From a virus, in IMG/VR virus record IMGVR_UViG_3300007513_001804, positions 1-21,559 of that record: a stretch of DNA of 21,559 nucleotides. One strand, written 5' to 3'. Both the position numbers and the translations under genes were made by a program. The notes below the pieces were generated by a model, which searched no databases, was not told where the DNA came from, and saw only the letters and a program-made list of their open reading frames with translations. This document shows, one piece after another, positions 1-7,455 of this stretch; position 1 is the first letter of the stretch; each line of letters opens with the position of its first letter.

Positions 1-438
1 CGCCATAATATGAACGTCTTCACCAAACCGGTCTTTTAAAGTTTTAAGGCAACGTTCCATCATGGCATGGTGCCCGTGAGCAACGTCAACACATAGAATT
101 CGTGCACCGTGCTCAACAAGCGACTCTGCTCGCTTTAGATAATCCCCCGTCATGCCAATAGCGGCTCCTACGGTCCAGCCTTCGTCGGCAGAATGAAAAA
201 CCATTTCAGACTGCTTTCCAATATTATTATAGCGATGTACGATCCCTAAACCGCCTGACATCCCCATTGCACGTGCCATATCCACCTCTGTAACGGTGTC
301 CATGGGACTAGAAATAATAGGCATATTCAGTTTGAGGTCTGCCTCTAAATAATTTGATAAGTCAACTTCCTTTCGGCTCTCAATATCGGAATATTGAGGT
401 ACCAACAATACATCATCATATGTCAAAGCCTCATGCAT
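1..438 (-). CDS. guaB: IMP dehydrogenase-like protein lacking CBS domains (partial, 3' end beyond window)
   Basis: The first 146 residues are in the window and the C-terminus is cut by the left edge. The family oxidises IMP to XMP with NAD+, the committed step to guanine nucleotides. Visible family features are TYDDVLLVPQYSDI near residue 6, PIISSPMDTVTE (40-51), GGLGIVHRY (62-70), VGAAIGMTGD (90-99) and CVDVAHGH (116-123). In ordinary bacterial IMPDH two CBS domains are inserted between the HR/NMS segment and VGAA; here only about 17 residues separate them, so this is a single-domain form. The active-site Cys loop lies outside the window, so GMP reductase cannot be fully excluded, though the N-terminus reads like IMPDH. 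The ATG at 438 has a strong Shine-Dalgarno (AAGGAG) and overlaps the upstream gene by 8 nt. The symbol reflects the family only. Confidence 0.85.
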   Translation of the reverse strand, partial: MHEALTYDDVLLVPQYSDIESRKEVDLSNYLEADLKLNMPIISSPMDTVTEVDMARAMGMSGGLGIVHRYNNIGKQSEMVFHSADEGWTVGAAIGMTGDYLKRAESLVEHGARILCVDVAHGHHAMMERCLKTLKDRFGEDVHIMA

Positions 439-694
439 CTTGTAACTCCTTAATAATACTTTTTGCTTTTCCCCAACACTCTGGGCAATATAATCTAACA
501 ATTTTCTCTTGTTCTCTAACCACCACGTTCCAACTCATAACCATTTCACGATCCTTTTTATCAAATCCCTTTTGACAGGCACTGCACTCATCTGGTAATT
601 TATCAAACATATTCACCTTCTGTGCAATATCTTTTTTAAGTTGTTTGTTGGCTTCCTTTTCCTGCTTTCTTTTTATTTTTCTCTTAAAACTCAT
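431..694 (-). CDS. Small zinc-finger protein, conserved-phage type, unknown function
   Basis: An 87-aa protein with a very basic N-terminus (MSFKRKIKRKQEK) and two CxxC pairs, CSAC at about 37-40 and CPEC at about 70-73, separated by about 29 residues. This is the usual layout of a four-cysteine zinc ribbon. The C-terminus is a short amphipathic helix. The start ATG overlaps the dUTPase stop as ATGA, and a G-rich Shine-Dalgarno (GGGGG) lies 4 nt upstream, so translation is probably coupled to dUTPase. Its own stop overlaps the IMPDH start by 8 nt. From general memory, small proteins of this pattern occur in T4-like marine phages; I cannot give a function. Nucleic-acid binding is the obvious inference from the zinc ribbon and basic tail, but is not shown. 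Confidence 0.8.
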   Translation of the reverse strand: MSFKRKIKRKQEKEANKQLKKDIAQKVNMFDKLPDECSACQKGFDKKDREMVMSWNVVVREQEKIVRLYCPECWGKAKSIIKELQDA

Positions 695-1161
695 CTGTCC
701 CCCGTTGAACCAAAACCTCCAGAACCACGAGTGCTATTTTGGTTTATCTCGCCATTGACGATTTCAAAGCCACATGTGTTAATTGGTACCAAGACTACCT
801 GAGCCAATTTATCTCCTGGGTAGACCTTTTGTGTGGTCGGACCAAGGTTGTGTAAGTTAATAAATACTTCTCCATCATAACCTGAATCTATAACACAAGC
901 ACCCACGACCAGCCTTCGCTTCGAAGCAATACCGGATTTGTTTTTTACCTCAAGCATATACCCTTCTGGTATTTCTACTTTGATCCCAGTTGGAATAACA
1001 CAAGAATCTTTTGGACCAATCCAATATTCATTTTCTTCTCCGATGCAGTGGTTTCTTTCTTGCGGATTTCTGCAATAAAAAACATCAGCACCCGCATCGG
1101 TCGGATAAGTTCTGAGAGGTGGTTTAGCGCCTTCTCGTAACAATTTAACCTTTAAATTCAT
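691..1161 (-). CDS. dut: dUTP diphosphatase (trimeric dUTPase)
   Basis: Hydrolyses dUTP to dUMP and pyrophosphate, which keeps uracil out of phage DNA and supplies dUMP for dTMP synthesis. All five motifs of the homotrimeric all-beta family are present in 156 aa: motif 1 DAGADVF (22-28), motif 2 SGIA (76-79, in place of the common RSGLA), motif 3 VIDSGYDGEV (90-99, with the catalytic Asp), motif 4 PGDKLAQ (115-121), and the C-terminal arm RGSGGFGSTG (145-154) that closes over the substrate. Motifs 1 and 2 are further apart than in minimal dUTPases because of a Cys-containing insertion around residues 29-48. The Shine-Dalgarno GGGGAAG lies within the last codons of a 13-codon upstream ORF. The stop overlaps the next gene as ATGA. 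It fits the B12-dependent reductase and other nucleotide-pool genes in the window. Confidence 0.97.
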   Translation of the reverse strand: MNLKVKLLREGAKPPLRTYPTDAGADVFYCRNPQERNHCIGEENEYWIGPKDSCVIPTGIKVEIPEGYMLEVKNKSGIASKRRLVVGACVIDSGYDGEVFINLHNLGPTTQKVYPGDKLAQVVLVPINTCGFEIVNGEINQNSTRGSGGFGSTGDR

Positions 1162-1203
1162 TTACTCTTCCCCAATCATATACATTTCTTTTTCTTTATT
1201 CAT
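1162..1203 (-). CDS. Possible 13-codon leader ORF in front of dut
   Basis: Between the polymerase stop and the dUTPase start is an ATG at 1203 followed by 12 sense codons (MNKEKEMYMIGEE) and a TAA that directly abuts the dut ATG. The Shine-Dalgarno of dut is formed by its last codons. It has no clear Shine-Dalgarno of its own. It may be a short coupling ORF or simply open by chance, since a 13-codon ORF is not significant by itself. Confidence 0.2.
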   Translation of the reverse strand: MNKEKEMYMIGEE

Positions 1204-1212
1204 TTTACTATA

Positions 1213-4200
1213 CTATCCTAAAAGTTTAAAATTATATCTTACTGAACGTGTACTAAATCCCCAGTCATCGCTATAGTCCAATCGTGCCATGTATGGTCGA
1301 TTAAGGTGGACAACATCCTTCTTTGGGTCGACCGCCCAGCATTTAATAGTAGTATTTTTACTGGTTGAGTCGACAACCTTTACTAGCCAATATGTACGAC
1401 CCTTCCGGGTTTTCTTTTCAATCACCTCACGCGGAATGAACCACGCCACGCCGAGGTCCTGATCCCAGTCTCCTAGCGGCGGGACACAGTGGTCAGCCAA
1501 CTGTTCCTCAATGTAATCGTCCATCACCAACGCAAAGGGAAAGACACCGGTTAGGTTGACCAAGTATTCAATCTTCTCTTCATCAGTAAAGTCACCTTCG
1601 GGTTCATACAGTTCAATGTTTTCGTGTAACTTCTTCCGGGTTTTAGGACGATCAACAACCGCTGCGGACCAAAAATGTTTAAGTCCGGTAAATCTTTTGT
1701 CAACCAGATCGTTTAATGCCTGCGCTCTTGCAAGCACATCAAGAGCTTTTTTATTTAATTTAGAGTAAACAATTTCTTCATTAAATAATAGTTCTTCGAT
1801 AGCTCCAAACGGACGATGATTAATAATCTGTTCAATAGCTGCGTCACCCAGACCCTTGACGGATGTCAGCGGTTGAATTAGAGTATTACCATCATCTGAA
1901 ATCTCCCACACAGTTCCAGATGTGTTGATGTCTAGCGGGGCAATTGTAAAGCCTTGTGACTTGGCTACATTGATTGCCGCTTCTTTTCTGGCTTCGGGCT
2001 CTTTGTCCAGAAACGCCGCCATCCACTCTGAAGGGAAATGATGCAGAAGATAGGCACACTGATAACTAAGAATACTGTAGCTAACAGCGTGGGACTTATT
2101 AAAACCATACCCCGAGAAGTATTCGAATTTCTCCCACAGTCCTTCGGCGAAGCTTTTTGATAGTCCTTTATCGGTACAACCTTCGATGAACTTGTTGTAG
2201 ATTTTAATTTTCTTGGCATCAGTAGAACCTGTTCCCTTTTTAGTTAGAAGTTTACGAAGCATGTTCCCTTCGTCCAGCGTCAGATCCTTGCCCAGCTTGT
2301 GTGCTAGTAGTGCAATCTGCTCTTGGAAGATTAGGAACCCATAAGTCTCCTCAGTTACTTCCCTGATTAGGTCGTGCCCATAGGAAACTTCGTCTGGATT
2401 AGTTTTTGCCTCCACATACAACTCGTGCACGTTGGCGCTCAGAGGACCGGGACGATAGATCGATGTGATAGCTGAGATATCAATGATGCTTGTCGGCTTG
2501 GCTTTCTGGCAAAATGTCTGTGCACCTTTCTCTGTAAACTGAAAGACTCCAGCCCATTTCCCCTTATGGAAAATATTTTCATAGATCACTTGGTCATCAA
2601 AATTAATCTTATCCGGGTGAAGATGTTCGTCATAATATTCTTTGACCTGTGCGAAAGTTGGTTCTGCGATGCCCTTGTGGCGACGGAGAATGTGCTTAAT
2701 AGCTCCTTCCATCATCCGCAGAGAAGCCAGTCCAAGAATATCAAACTTAATGAACCCGAGTGGTTCCAAGTGTCGGACGTTCTGCCCCTCCGACCACGGG
2801 GTTTGTCGGATGCCTCCGCTGTTAATCAACGGCATCCATTTGTCAAGATTTTCCCCGACAACAACGCCACCAGCGTGGCGACTGACACTGCGAACCTGCC
2901 CGTGCAAAGCCTCGATATGTGTCTTGATGTCCGGGTACTTATCAAAGAATTTCTGAAGTGTGGGCGAAAACTCCACCACCTCATCGAACGTTGGAACATA
3001 AACACCGGCTTTGATGCCATGTTTTTTCTTGGCTTCGGGCGTAGCTTCATTAATCATTCGCGAAGTGACATAGTTAACTTCTGTAAATGGTACCTCATAT
3101 AACTTTGCAATATCTTTAATCAAAGACCGCAACTTTAAAGTATTAAAATTTGAAATTGGTACAACTGTTCCGTCACCCCACTCCTCGATAAGTCGCTCTT
3201 TAAGTATCATCGGGTCAGAGACATCATAATCAATATCTGGATAATCAGTCTGATCCTTACGCATAAAGCGCTCAAAGAGTAGATTATATTTAAGCGGATC
3301 AACTTGTGTAATACCAATTAAAAAAGACACTAGTGAGCCAGCAGCCGAGCCTCTGCCTACACCTACAAGCTGTCGCTCTAGGGCTTTATCCGCGATGGTC
3401 TTCATTGTCAAAAAATATTTTGTGAAGCCACGATCCTCGATAACATCCAACTCATACTTAATACGCTCGATGTATTCAGACAACTTAGGGTCATTCGCAT
3501 CGATGTACTCGCGGAGCCCAGCTACACAAGATTCTCTCAATGCACGCTCTGCTGTCTTACCCTCTGGTACAACGAAATCAGGTAGCCGAACAGTATCATC
3601 CGGCATAAAAGACTCAATTCGCTTATGTGCAATATTGTGTGTGCGAGTGATCGAAGCCATCACCAAGTCATCGTCGTATTGTTGATTGAGTCCGGATGAA
3701 TACTTTTTATACGCTGCCCACATTTCATCGCCGTTCTTAGGATATAGTTCGTAGCCAATCTCCTCAATTCCTTCGGGAAGCTCTGAACTCATCCAGTCGG
3801 GCATGCCTCCCTTGCCCAGCCATCCTAGACGCTTGTACAGTTCTCGGTCACGCCAAGCATCAGGAGTTGGATAATGGCTATCGGCTGTAGAAACTAGTTC
3901 CAGTCCGTATTCGGTTGCGACTTGAATAATATATTTGTTTAGTTCGTGTTGTTCTGGAATGTTGTTCCACTGAAGTTCTCCGTACCACCGATCTCCAAAG
4001 ATAGATTGCATCTTCTCGGTGGTCAACCTCATTGCATCCATAATAGCATCAGGACCATCATTCTTATTATCCCAATAATTACCAGCGTACACACCGCCAA
4101 GACAAGCAGACGTGGCAATAACACCCTCACTATGAACAGCAAGCATATCATAATCAACGCGAGGATACCTATAAAAATTTGTCCCATCATAGCTCTCCGA

Positions 4201-4638
4201 TATGAGCCTAAATATGTTGTTCAAACCTGTTTGGTTCATTGCCAACAAAATAAGATGGTTTCTTTTATTCAGTAAACTCTTAGCGCTCTTGCTTGCGTTC
4301 TCGTCCTCGATGACCAAGCCGCCCTTCTTCTGTTTCTTTTTTGCCTCTTTTGATTCTTCATATGCAGCTTTCCACTTAGAGACAGACGGGAGAAAATATG
4401 CCTCGACACCAAAGATAGGCTTAAAATCTTTTCCGGCAGCTTTCATTTTTTTTGCATGAAGGACTTGATATGACAATCCATTCATGTGCCCATGATCGGT
4501 AAGAGCCAATGCGTCACAGCCGTTCTTGTATGCAAAATCCATATGATCCTGCGGATACCCCAAACCATCAAATAACGATAATCCACTGTGGGCATGTAGC
4601 CCCACAAAAGGAATACTAGATTGTATTTGCTCACTCAT
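1213..4638 (-). CDS. dnaE: DNA polymerase III alpha subunit (C-family, DnaE-type replicative polymerase)
   Basis: A 1141-aa protein of normal DnaE length. The N-terminal PHP domain keeps its metal-site motifs: HAHSGLSLFDG (15-25), TDHGHMNG (47-54), a conserved Glu in GVEAYF (77-82) and ADSHY (252-256), so PHP exonuclease activity is possible. The polymerase core follows, with GRGSAAGSL (428-436), the catalytic Asp pair in PDIDYD (D470, D472), HAGGVVV (588-594) and the third Asp in KFDILGL (D633). The tail has FNKSHAVSYS and an OB-like segment from about 1030. No intein or frameshift was seen. The start overlaps the upstream gene by 8 nt and has a GGGAG Shine-Dalgarno. It is presumably the phage replicase, which is notable because a family A polymerase-like gene lies in the same cluster. 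No clamp or clamp loader is in the window. Confidence 0.97.
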   Translation of the reverse strand: MSEQIQSSIPFVGLHAHSGLSLFDGLGYPQDHMDFAYKNGCDALALTDHGHMNGLSYQVLHAKKMKAAGKDFKPIFGVEAYFLPSVSKWKAAYEESKEAKKKQKKGGLVIEDENASKSAKSLLNKRNHLILLAMNQTGLNNIFRLISESYDGTNFYRYPRVDYDMLAVHSEGVIATSACLGGVYAGNYWDNKNDGPDAIMDAMRLTTEKMQSIFGDRWYGELQWNNIPEQHELNKYIIQVATEYGLELVSTADSHYPTPDAWRDRELYKRLGWLGKGGMPDWMSSELPEGIEEIGYELYPKNGDEMWAAYKKYSSGLNQQYDDDLVMASITRTHNIAHKRIESFMPDDTVRLPDFVVPEGKTAERALRESCVAGLREYIDANDPKLSEYIERIKYELDVIEDRGFTKYFLTMKTIADKALERQLVGVGRGSAAGSLVSFLIGITQVDPLKYNLLFERFMRKDQTDYPDIDYDVSDPMILKERLIEEWGDGTVVPISNFNTLKLRSLIKDIAKLYEVPFTEVNYVTSRMINEATPEAKKKHGIKAGVYVPTFDEVVEFSPTLQKFFDKYPDIKTHIEALHGQVRSVSRHAGGVVVGENLDKWMPLINSGGIRQTPWSEGQNVRHLEPLGFIKFDILGLASLRMMEGAIKHILRRHKGIAEPTFAQVKEYYDEHLHPDKINFDDQVIYENIFHKGKWAGVFQFTEKGAQTFCQKAKPTSIIDISAITSIYRPGPLSANVHELYVEAKTNPDEVSYGHDLIREVTEETYGFLIFQEQIALLAHKLGKDLTLDEGNMLRKLLTKKGTGSTDAKKIKIYNKFIEGCTDKGLSKSFAEGLWEKFEYFSGYGFNKSHAVSYSILSYQCAYLLHHFPSEWMAAFLDKEPEARKEAAINVAKSQGFTIAPLDINTSGTVWEISDDGNTLIQPLTSVKGLGDAAIEQIINHRPFGAIEELLFNEEIVYSKLNKKALDVLARAQALNDLVDKRFTGLKHFWSAAVVDRPKTRKKLHENIELYEPEGDFTDEEKIEYLVNLTGVFPFALVMDDYIEEQLADHCVPPLGDWDQDLGVAWFIPREVIEKKTRKGRTYWLVKVVDSTSKNTTIKCWAVDPKKDVVHLNRPYMARLDYSDDWGFSTRSVRYNFKLLG

Positions 4639-5533
4639 TATTAACTCCCATCGAATTCCACTCTCTATATGCCAAAATACACTTTGCTGGCTTTTTTAAA
4701 TCAATGCCGCACGACAAATAATTGCTATAATTTTCCCAACTATCAATATTATAATACCAGTCAACTTCTTGAACTAATGCTCCCTCTACTTTAGCAGATT
4801 GAAATATTTTGTCAAGTGAAAAAAACCGTGCTGACCATCTTTTATGTAACGGCAATTTTTCTTTAGGGATTCCGTCAGATATAGATTGACCGGGTATCTT
4901 TTCACCCGTACCTGTACGGATCACACCTACAAATTCAGAAAAATCACTAGCATCGAAAGTAAAGCCAAGATATTTGCCTTCTCTTACAGTCTCGTCCAAG
5001 TGACTCAAGAAAAAACCACGGCGGCTGGAAATTTCCAAACGATGTGGACGTAGAACTTCTGGACTGTATACACCATACGGGAACGCCACATAATAGCGGT
5101 CTGGTGCAACCCAAGTGCTTATTTGTTTTGAAACCTCGAAAGAGGTCTTTGCTCCATATAAAACACTCCACCCCAAGCAGTCTCGTTTGTCTCTATCATT
5201 AGGGTGTACTGGAACATAATATATTGTTATCGGTTTCTTTTCATCCACTGGTTTAATTCTATATTGCCTGCGTAGATTTACAGGATCGTATATATAATCG
5301 CCCAATCGATACCTGATTAAAGGTTGAACGTCGTCGTTACACACGATCCAGATCGTTTCACAGCCTGCCCAAGCACACTCAAGTACCGCTCTTTCAACGG
5401 CTAGATAGTCTGGCGCAATCGGCATTAAAGAATCATGCCACGGACAATTAAAGTCTAACTTCTGCCCAGCCACCGGGACAATCCCAGCCAGATGAAATGA
5501 TTTTTCACTAATTGAACTCTTGTGCAAAGACAT
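4631..5533 (-). CDS. Nucleotidyltransferase-fold-like protein, unknown substrate
   Basis: A 300-aa protein. Residues about 16-85 read like the N-terminal half of a sugar-phosphate nucleotidyltransferase: a strand ending in AGIVPVAGQ, then DSLMPIAPDYLAVERA, then AWAGCETIWIVCND and a helix ending in RLGDYI. Farther on, CLGWSVLYGA and YYVAFPYGVY lie where the family has the nucleotide-contact and metal-Asp segments. The usual GxGTR loop and the metal-binding Asp are not visible, so it may be catalytically inactive or have another role. A promoter-like sequence overlaps the previous gene's stop and places transcription close to this ATG, which has only a weak Shine-Dalgarno. The stop overlaps the polymerase start by 8 nt, so the two are probably co-translated. 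The fold assignment is inference from pattern; function unknown. Confidence 0.6.
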   Translation of the reverse strand: MSLHKSSISEKSFHLAGIVPVAGQKLDFNCPWHDSLMPIAPDYLAVERAVLECAWAGCETIWIVCNDDVQPLIRYRLGDYIYDPVNLRRQYRIKPVDEKKPITIYYVPVHPNDRDKRDCLGWSVLYGAKTSFEVSKQISTWVAPDRYYVAFPYGVYSPEVLRPHRLEISSRRGFFLSHLDETVREGKYLGFTFDASDFSEFVGVIRTGTGEKIPGQSISDGIPKEKLPLHKRWSARFFSLDKIFQSAKVEGALVQEVDWYYNIDSWENYSNYLSCGIDLKKPAKCILAYREWNSMGVNNE

Positions 5534-5539
5534 AAAGAT

Positions 5540-5568
5540 ATATTACCAAACTTGTTTCAATAAGTCAA
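5540..5568 (-). promoter_or_regulatory. Sigma70-type promoter before the nucleotidyltransferase-like gene
   Basis: On the minus strand, TTGACT (5568-5563, overlapping the stop of the 83-aa gene) is followed by a 17-nt spacer and TAATAT (5545-5540). The expected transcription start falls at or within a base or two of the ATG at 5533, so the transcript may be leaderless. The -10 box is only 4 of 6 to consensus. Confidence 0.45.
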
Positions 5569-5816
5569 ATAATTTTTATTAATTTTGGCAAATTATTTTT
5601 CTTTATTTTACCCCAACGATTATATAAGCCAGGATCTTCTGCAAGATCTTCAACATATAAATTAAACTCAGACTCTTTCTCGTCAACAGGGTTCGCTTCT
5701 ACTTCTACTACTAGAGTCTCTTTCTCAGGCGTGGCTTTGTCGAAGCCAGCCCACCGATGGTGCTCTATTGGAATAGGATATAAGGATTGTATTCCGCTTA
5801 TTTTTTCTACTTTCAT
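5565..5816 (-). CDS. Hypothetical protein, 83 aa
   Basis: A small soluble protein with an acidic middle (PEKETLVVEVEANPVDEKESE) and a basic, hydrophobic C-terminus (KIKKNNLPKLIKII). No known motif, signal peptide or membrane segment is visible. The ATG shares one nucleotide with the stop of the Gly/Ala-rich gene (TAATG), so translation is probably by re-initiation. The second residue block LYPIPIEHHRWAGFD has no match I recognise. The gene is followed at once by a promoter-like sequence overlapping its stop codon. Confidence 0.7.
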   Translation of the reverse strand: MKVEKISGIQSLYPIPIEHHRWAGFDKATPEKETLVVEVEANPVDEKESEFNLYVEDLAEDPGLYNRWGKIKKNNLPKLIKII

Positions 5817-6250
5817 TATTTTTCGTTCATCGCTTCTAAAAGTTTTAACGCAATCATCATTTCCAGCATCTTCTTTAAATCAAACTCTTGTTCTGACATG
5901 CGTTCTGGTGTACACTGATATTGTTCAATCGATGTGTTCTGCACATTTATAAATTGCTGTGTTGACATATTAATATAAGACTGATTGTTGCACTGATGTG
6001 GCTGCATAACCTGCGCTGCAATATCGTCATTAAGATTCTGTTTTGGATCCGATGTGGCTAATTCTTGGGCGGTGTTCCCCACGCTATCTGTCGAACCCAC
6101 ATTTGCTCCTTCTGCTGCTCCGAGAGCAGAGCCTCCACCTTCGCCTCCGCTAGAAACTGCGGCGCCTCCAGCCATTGTTCCTCCTGCCGTAGCTGCTGCG
6201 CCACCGCCACCTGCTGCTCCGGCTCCACCGGCACCTCCTGCACCACTCAT
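5816..6250 (-). CDS. Gly/Ala-rich small protein, unknown function
   Basis: A 144-aa protein if translation starts at the ATG at 6250. An in-frame start at 6304 would add 18 residues, but the ATG at 6250 sits just behind the strongest Shine-Dalgarno in the window (AAGGAGGTGAGT), which decides the start. Residues about 2-55 are low-complexity Gly/Ala/Ser, then a Gln/Asn-rich part with two isolated cysteines, and finally a Met/Leu-rich amphipathic helix (KKMLEMMIALKLLEAM) that could mediate oligomerisation. The reading frame opposite is Pro/Ala-rich only because of base composition. The strong ribosome site suggests high expression, which would suit an abundant or virion protein. That is inference; I recognise no family. 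Confidence 0.75.
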   Translation of the reverse strand: MSGAGGAGGAGAAGGGGAAATAGGTMAGGAAVSSGGEGGGSALGAAEGANVGSTDSVGNTAQELATSDPKQNLNDDIAAQVMQPHQCNNQSYINMSTQQFINVQNTSIEQYQCTPERMSEQEFDLKKMLEMMIALKLLEAMNEK

Positions 6251-6262
6251 ACTCACCTCCTT
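6251..6262 (-). promoter_or_regulatory. Very strong ribosome binding site of the Gly/Ala-rich gene
   Basis: AAGGAGGTGAGT lies directly before the ATG at 6250, close to a full complement of the 16S 3' end. It decides the start codon in favour of 6250 over 6304. Confidence 0.85.
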
Positions 6263-6275
6263 AATGCTTCCTGCA

Positions 6276-7184
6276 TTATAAAGTAAATAGCCCTTTGAGT
6301 ACATTATATGGCTTATTTTCTTTTAAGGAGTGGCATAAAATAATCTCTTCTGCGCTTCTTGTATCGAAGCGGATACCATTCATATCCTTATATACTTGTT
6401 TTGTCTTTGGAAAGACCTCTCTTCGCCTAGCCTCAATTTTTATTGCATAATATTTATAAAGGTCGGGATTTTTAGGGTCGCGACCATTGCGAGCGCCACG
6501 AAGACCCATCCCCTTTAATATACTTAAAATTTTAAATCTAGCTGCCACATCCGAGTAGTCTATATTATTTAATTGTTCTCTTGTCGCATAAGAAACAGCC
6601 ACTAAGTCCTTGATTTTGGAGTTCTGCGTCGACATTCGCGGCGATGGATAAAAGTAGATTTCGTTAATAAATTCGTCTTCGGTCAACACATAATCATATT
6701 GATGTTTGCCACCAGTACGTACATCAAACCAATCTTCCACTCTAAATATTTCTTCTCGGTCATTCGGTACAGGAACTATCCCATGAATGTTCTCAGGATT
6801 AAAAATAACCGCATTATTATATTCATACTCAAGTGCGGCGTTTCCTGTTGTGATAATCCGGGCAGTTTTTTCTTCTGGGTTTATTCTTAGGCTGGCTACC
6901 TTGTCTCCAAATGGAGCGTTGCCGCCTAAAGACAAAACAAATGAAATCCGTTGCCACAAATCGACCTTTGGATGCCCGACCGTTCTATCTTTAAGATCTG
7001 TTTTCAAGACACGAGATGCTGGTTCAATACCGAAGGCTTCGAGCGGAAACTCTGGATCGAAATAGTCAAACAGGAAAGGGGAATATTCAGGATCATTGTT
7101 AATATATAAAGCGTCATTTAAATATGCATAAACAATAGCCGCCAACCCCGATCCTATAACTAAATGATCACAGTTCTTTTTCAT
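6276..7184 (-). CDS. Rossmann-type dinucleotide-binding protein, unknown function
   Basis: A 302-aa protein from the ATG at 7184; a GTG directly before it at 7187 is an alternative start. The N-terminus DHLVIGSGLAAIVYAY (6-21) is a beta-alpha dinucleotide-binding turn of the GxGxxA type used by FAD- or NAD-dependent enzymes. The remainder contains no oxidoreductase signature I can name. The C-terminal half has a basic segment (IEARRREVFPKTKQ). The first residues overlap the co-chaperonin gene by 17 nt, which indicates translational coupling. It is short for a complete flavoprotein oxidoreductase, so it may be a reduced form of that fold. Which cofactor it binds, if any, cannot be told from the sequence alone. 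Confidence 0.7.
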   Translation of the reverse strand: MKKNCDHLVIGSGLAAIVYAYLNDALYINNDPEYSPFLFDYFDPEFPLEAFGIEPASRVLKTDLKDRTVGHPKVDLWQRISFVLSLGGNAPFGDKVASLRINPEEKTARIITTGNAALEYEYNNAVIFNPENIHGIVPVPNDREEIFRVEDWFDVRTGGKHQYDYVLTEDEFINEIYFYPSPRMSTQNSKIKDLVAVSYATREQLNNIDYSDVAARFKILSILKGMGLRGARNGRDPKNPDLYKYYAIKIEARRREVFPKTKQVYKDMNGIRFDTRSAEEIILCHSLKENKPYNVLKGLFTL

Positions 7185-7455
7185 CACCTAACAAAGCCAG
7201 TACAGCATTTTCCAATACCAACTGATAAGTTGTGCCCGCAACACTCACTGTCTTGATCATGTGACCCTCAACAATTGCCTGTTGACCGGGATCATAGTCA
7301 AGAGAGTGTGGGGAAGTGGCTAGAATGTTCACCGTTTGATATTGTTTAAGTGAAGCCGCCCTATAATCTTCTGGTACTAAAATCGTTGAGGAGGATTCCT
7401 CCTTATCCTCAACGATTTCGACCAGAAGGTGTCTATTTTTTGGAACAAGCATCAT
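7168..7455 (-). CDS. GroES-like co-chaperonin (T4 gp31-type role)
   Basis: A 95-aa protein, the size of GroES. It follows the GroES order of elements: an N-terminal strand MLVPKNRHLLVEIVEDKEE (about 2-20), then SSSTILVPED, where the mobile loop carries its hydrophobic ILV tripeptide, then a strand around QTVNILATSP, YDPGQQAIVEG in the place of the GD.V turn, and a final TYQLVLENAVLALL matching the ..Y.L..E.DILA ending. Phage co-chaperonins such as T4 gp31 replace GroES on the host GroEL to fold capsid protein. No GroEL is in the window, so it would act with the host's. The ATG at 7455 overlaps the upstream stop as ATGA; a TTG at 7461 is closer to the GAGG and could serve instead. The assignment rests on pattern, not alignment. 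Confidence 0.6.
   Translation of the reverse strand: MMLVPKNRHLLVEIVEDKEESSSTILVPEDYRAASLKQYQTVNILATSPHSLDYDPGQQAIVEGHMIKTVSVAGTTYQLVLENAVLALLGDEKEL

Noticed and set aside
2830-2865. TTGACA sequence inside the C-family polymerase gene
   Set aside because: No -10 box at 16-18 nt, and it encodes conserved LDKW residues, so it is most likely chance.
2566-3102. 178-aa plus-strand frame inside the C-family polymerase gene
   Set aside because: It lies wholly antisense to the intact polymerase catalytic region and shows no start signal or recognisable domain.
4785-4816. TTGACA-16-TAAAGT inside the nucleotidyltransferase-like gene
   Set aside because: It looks acceptable, but the next gene start is more than 150 nt away and it lies in coding sequence with no sign of separate regulation, so it is not listed as a promoter.
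6054-6286. Plus-strand open frames rich in Pro/Ala or Cys/Ser
   Set aside because: They are mirror images of the Gly/Ala-rich gene on the minus strand, caused by its GC-rich repeats, and have no ribosome site.
6451-6458. TATAAATA on the minus strand within the Rossmann-protein gene
   Set aside because: It is in the middle of the gene with no start codon close downstream; expected by chance in A/T-rich coding sequence.
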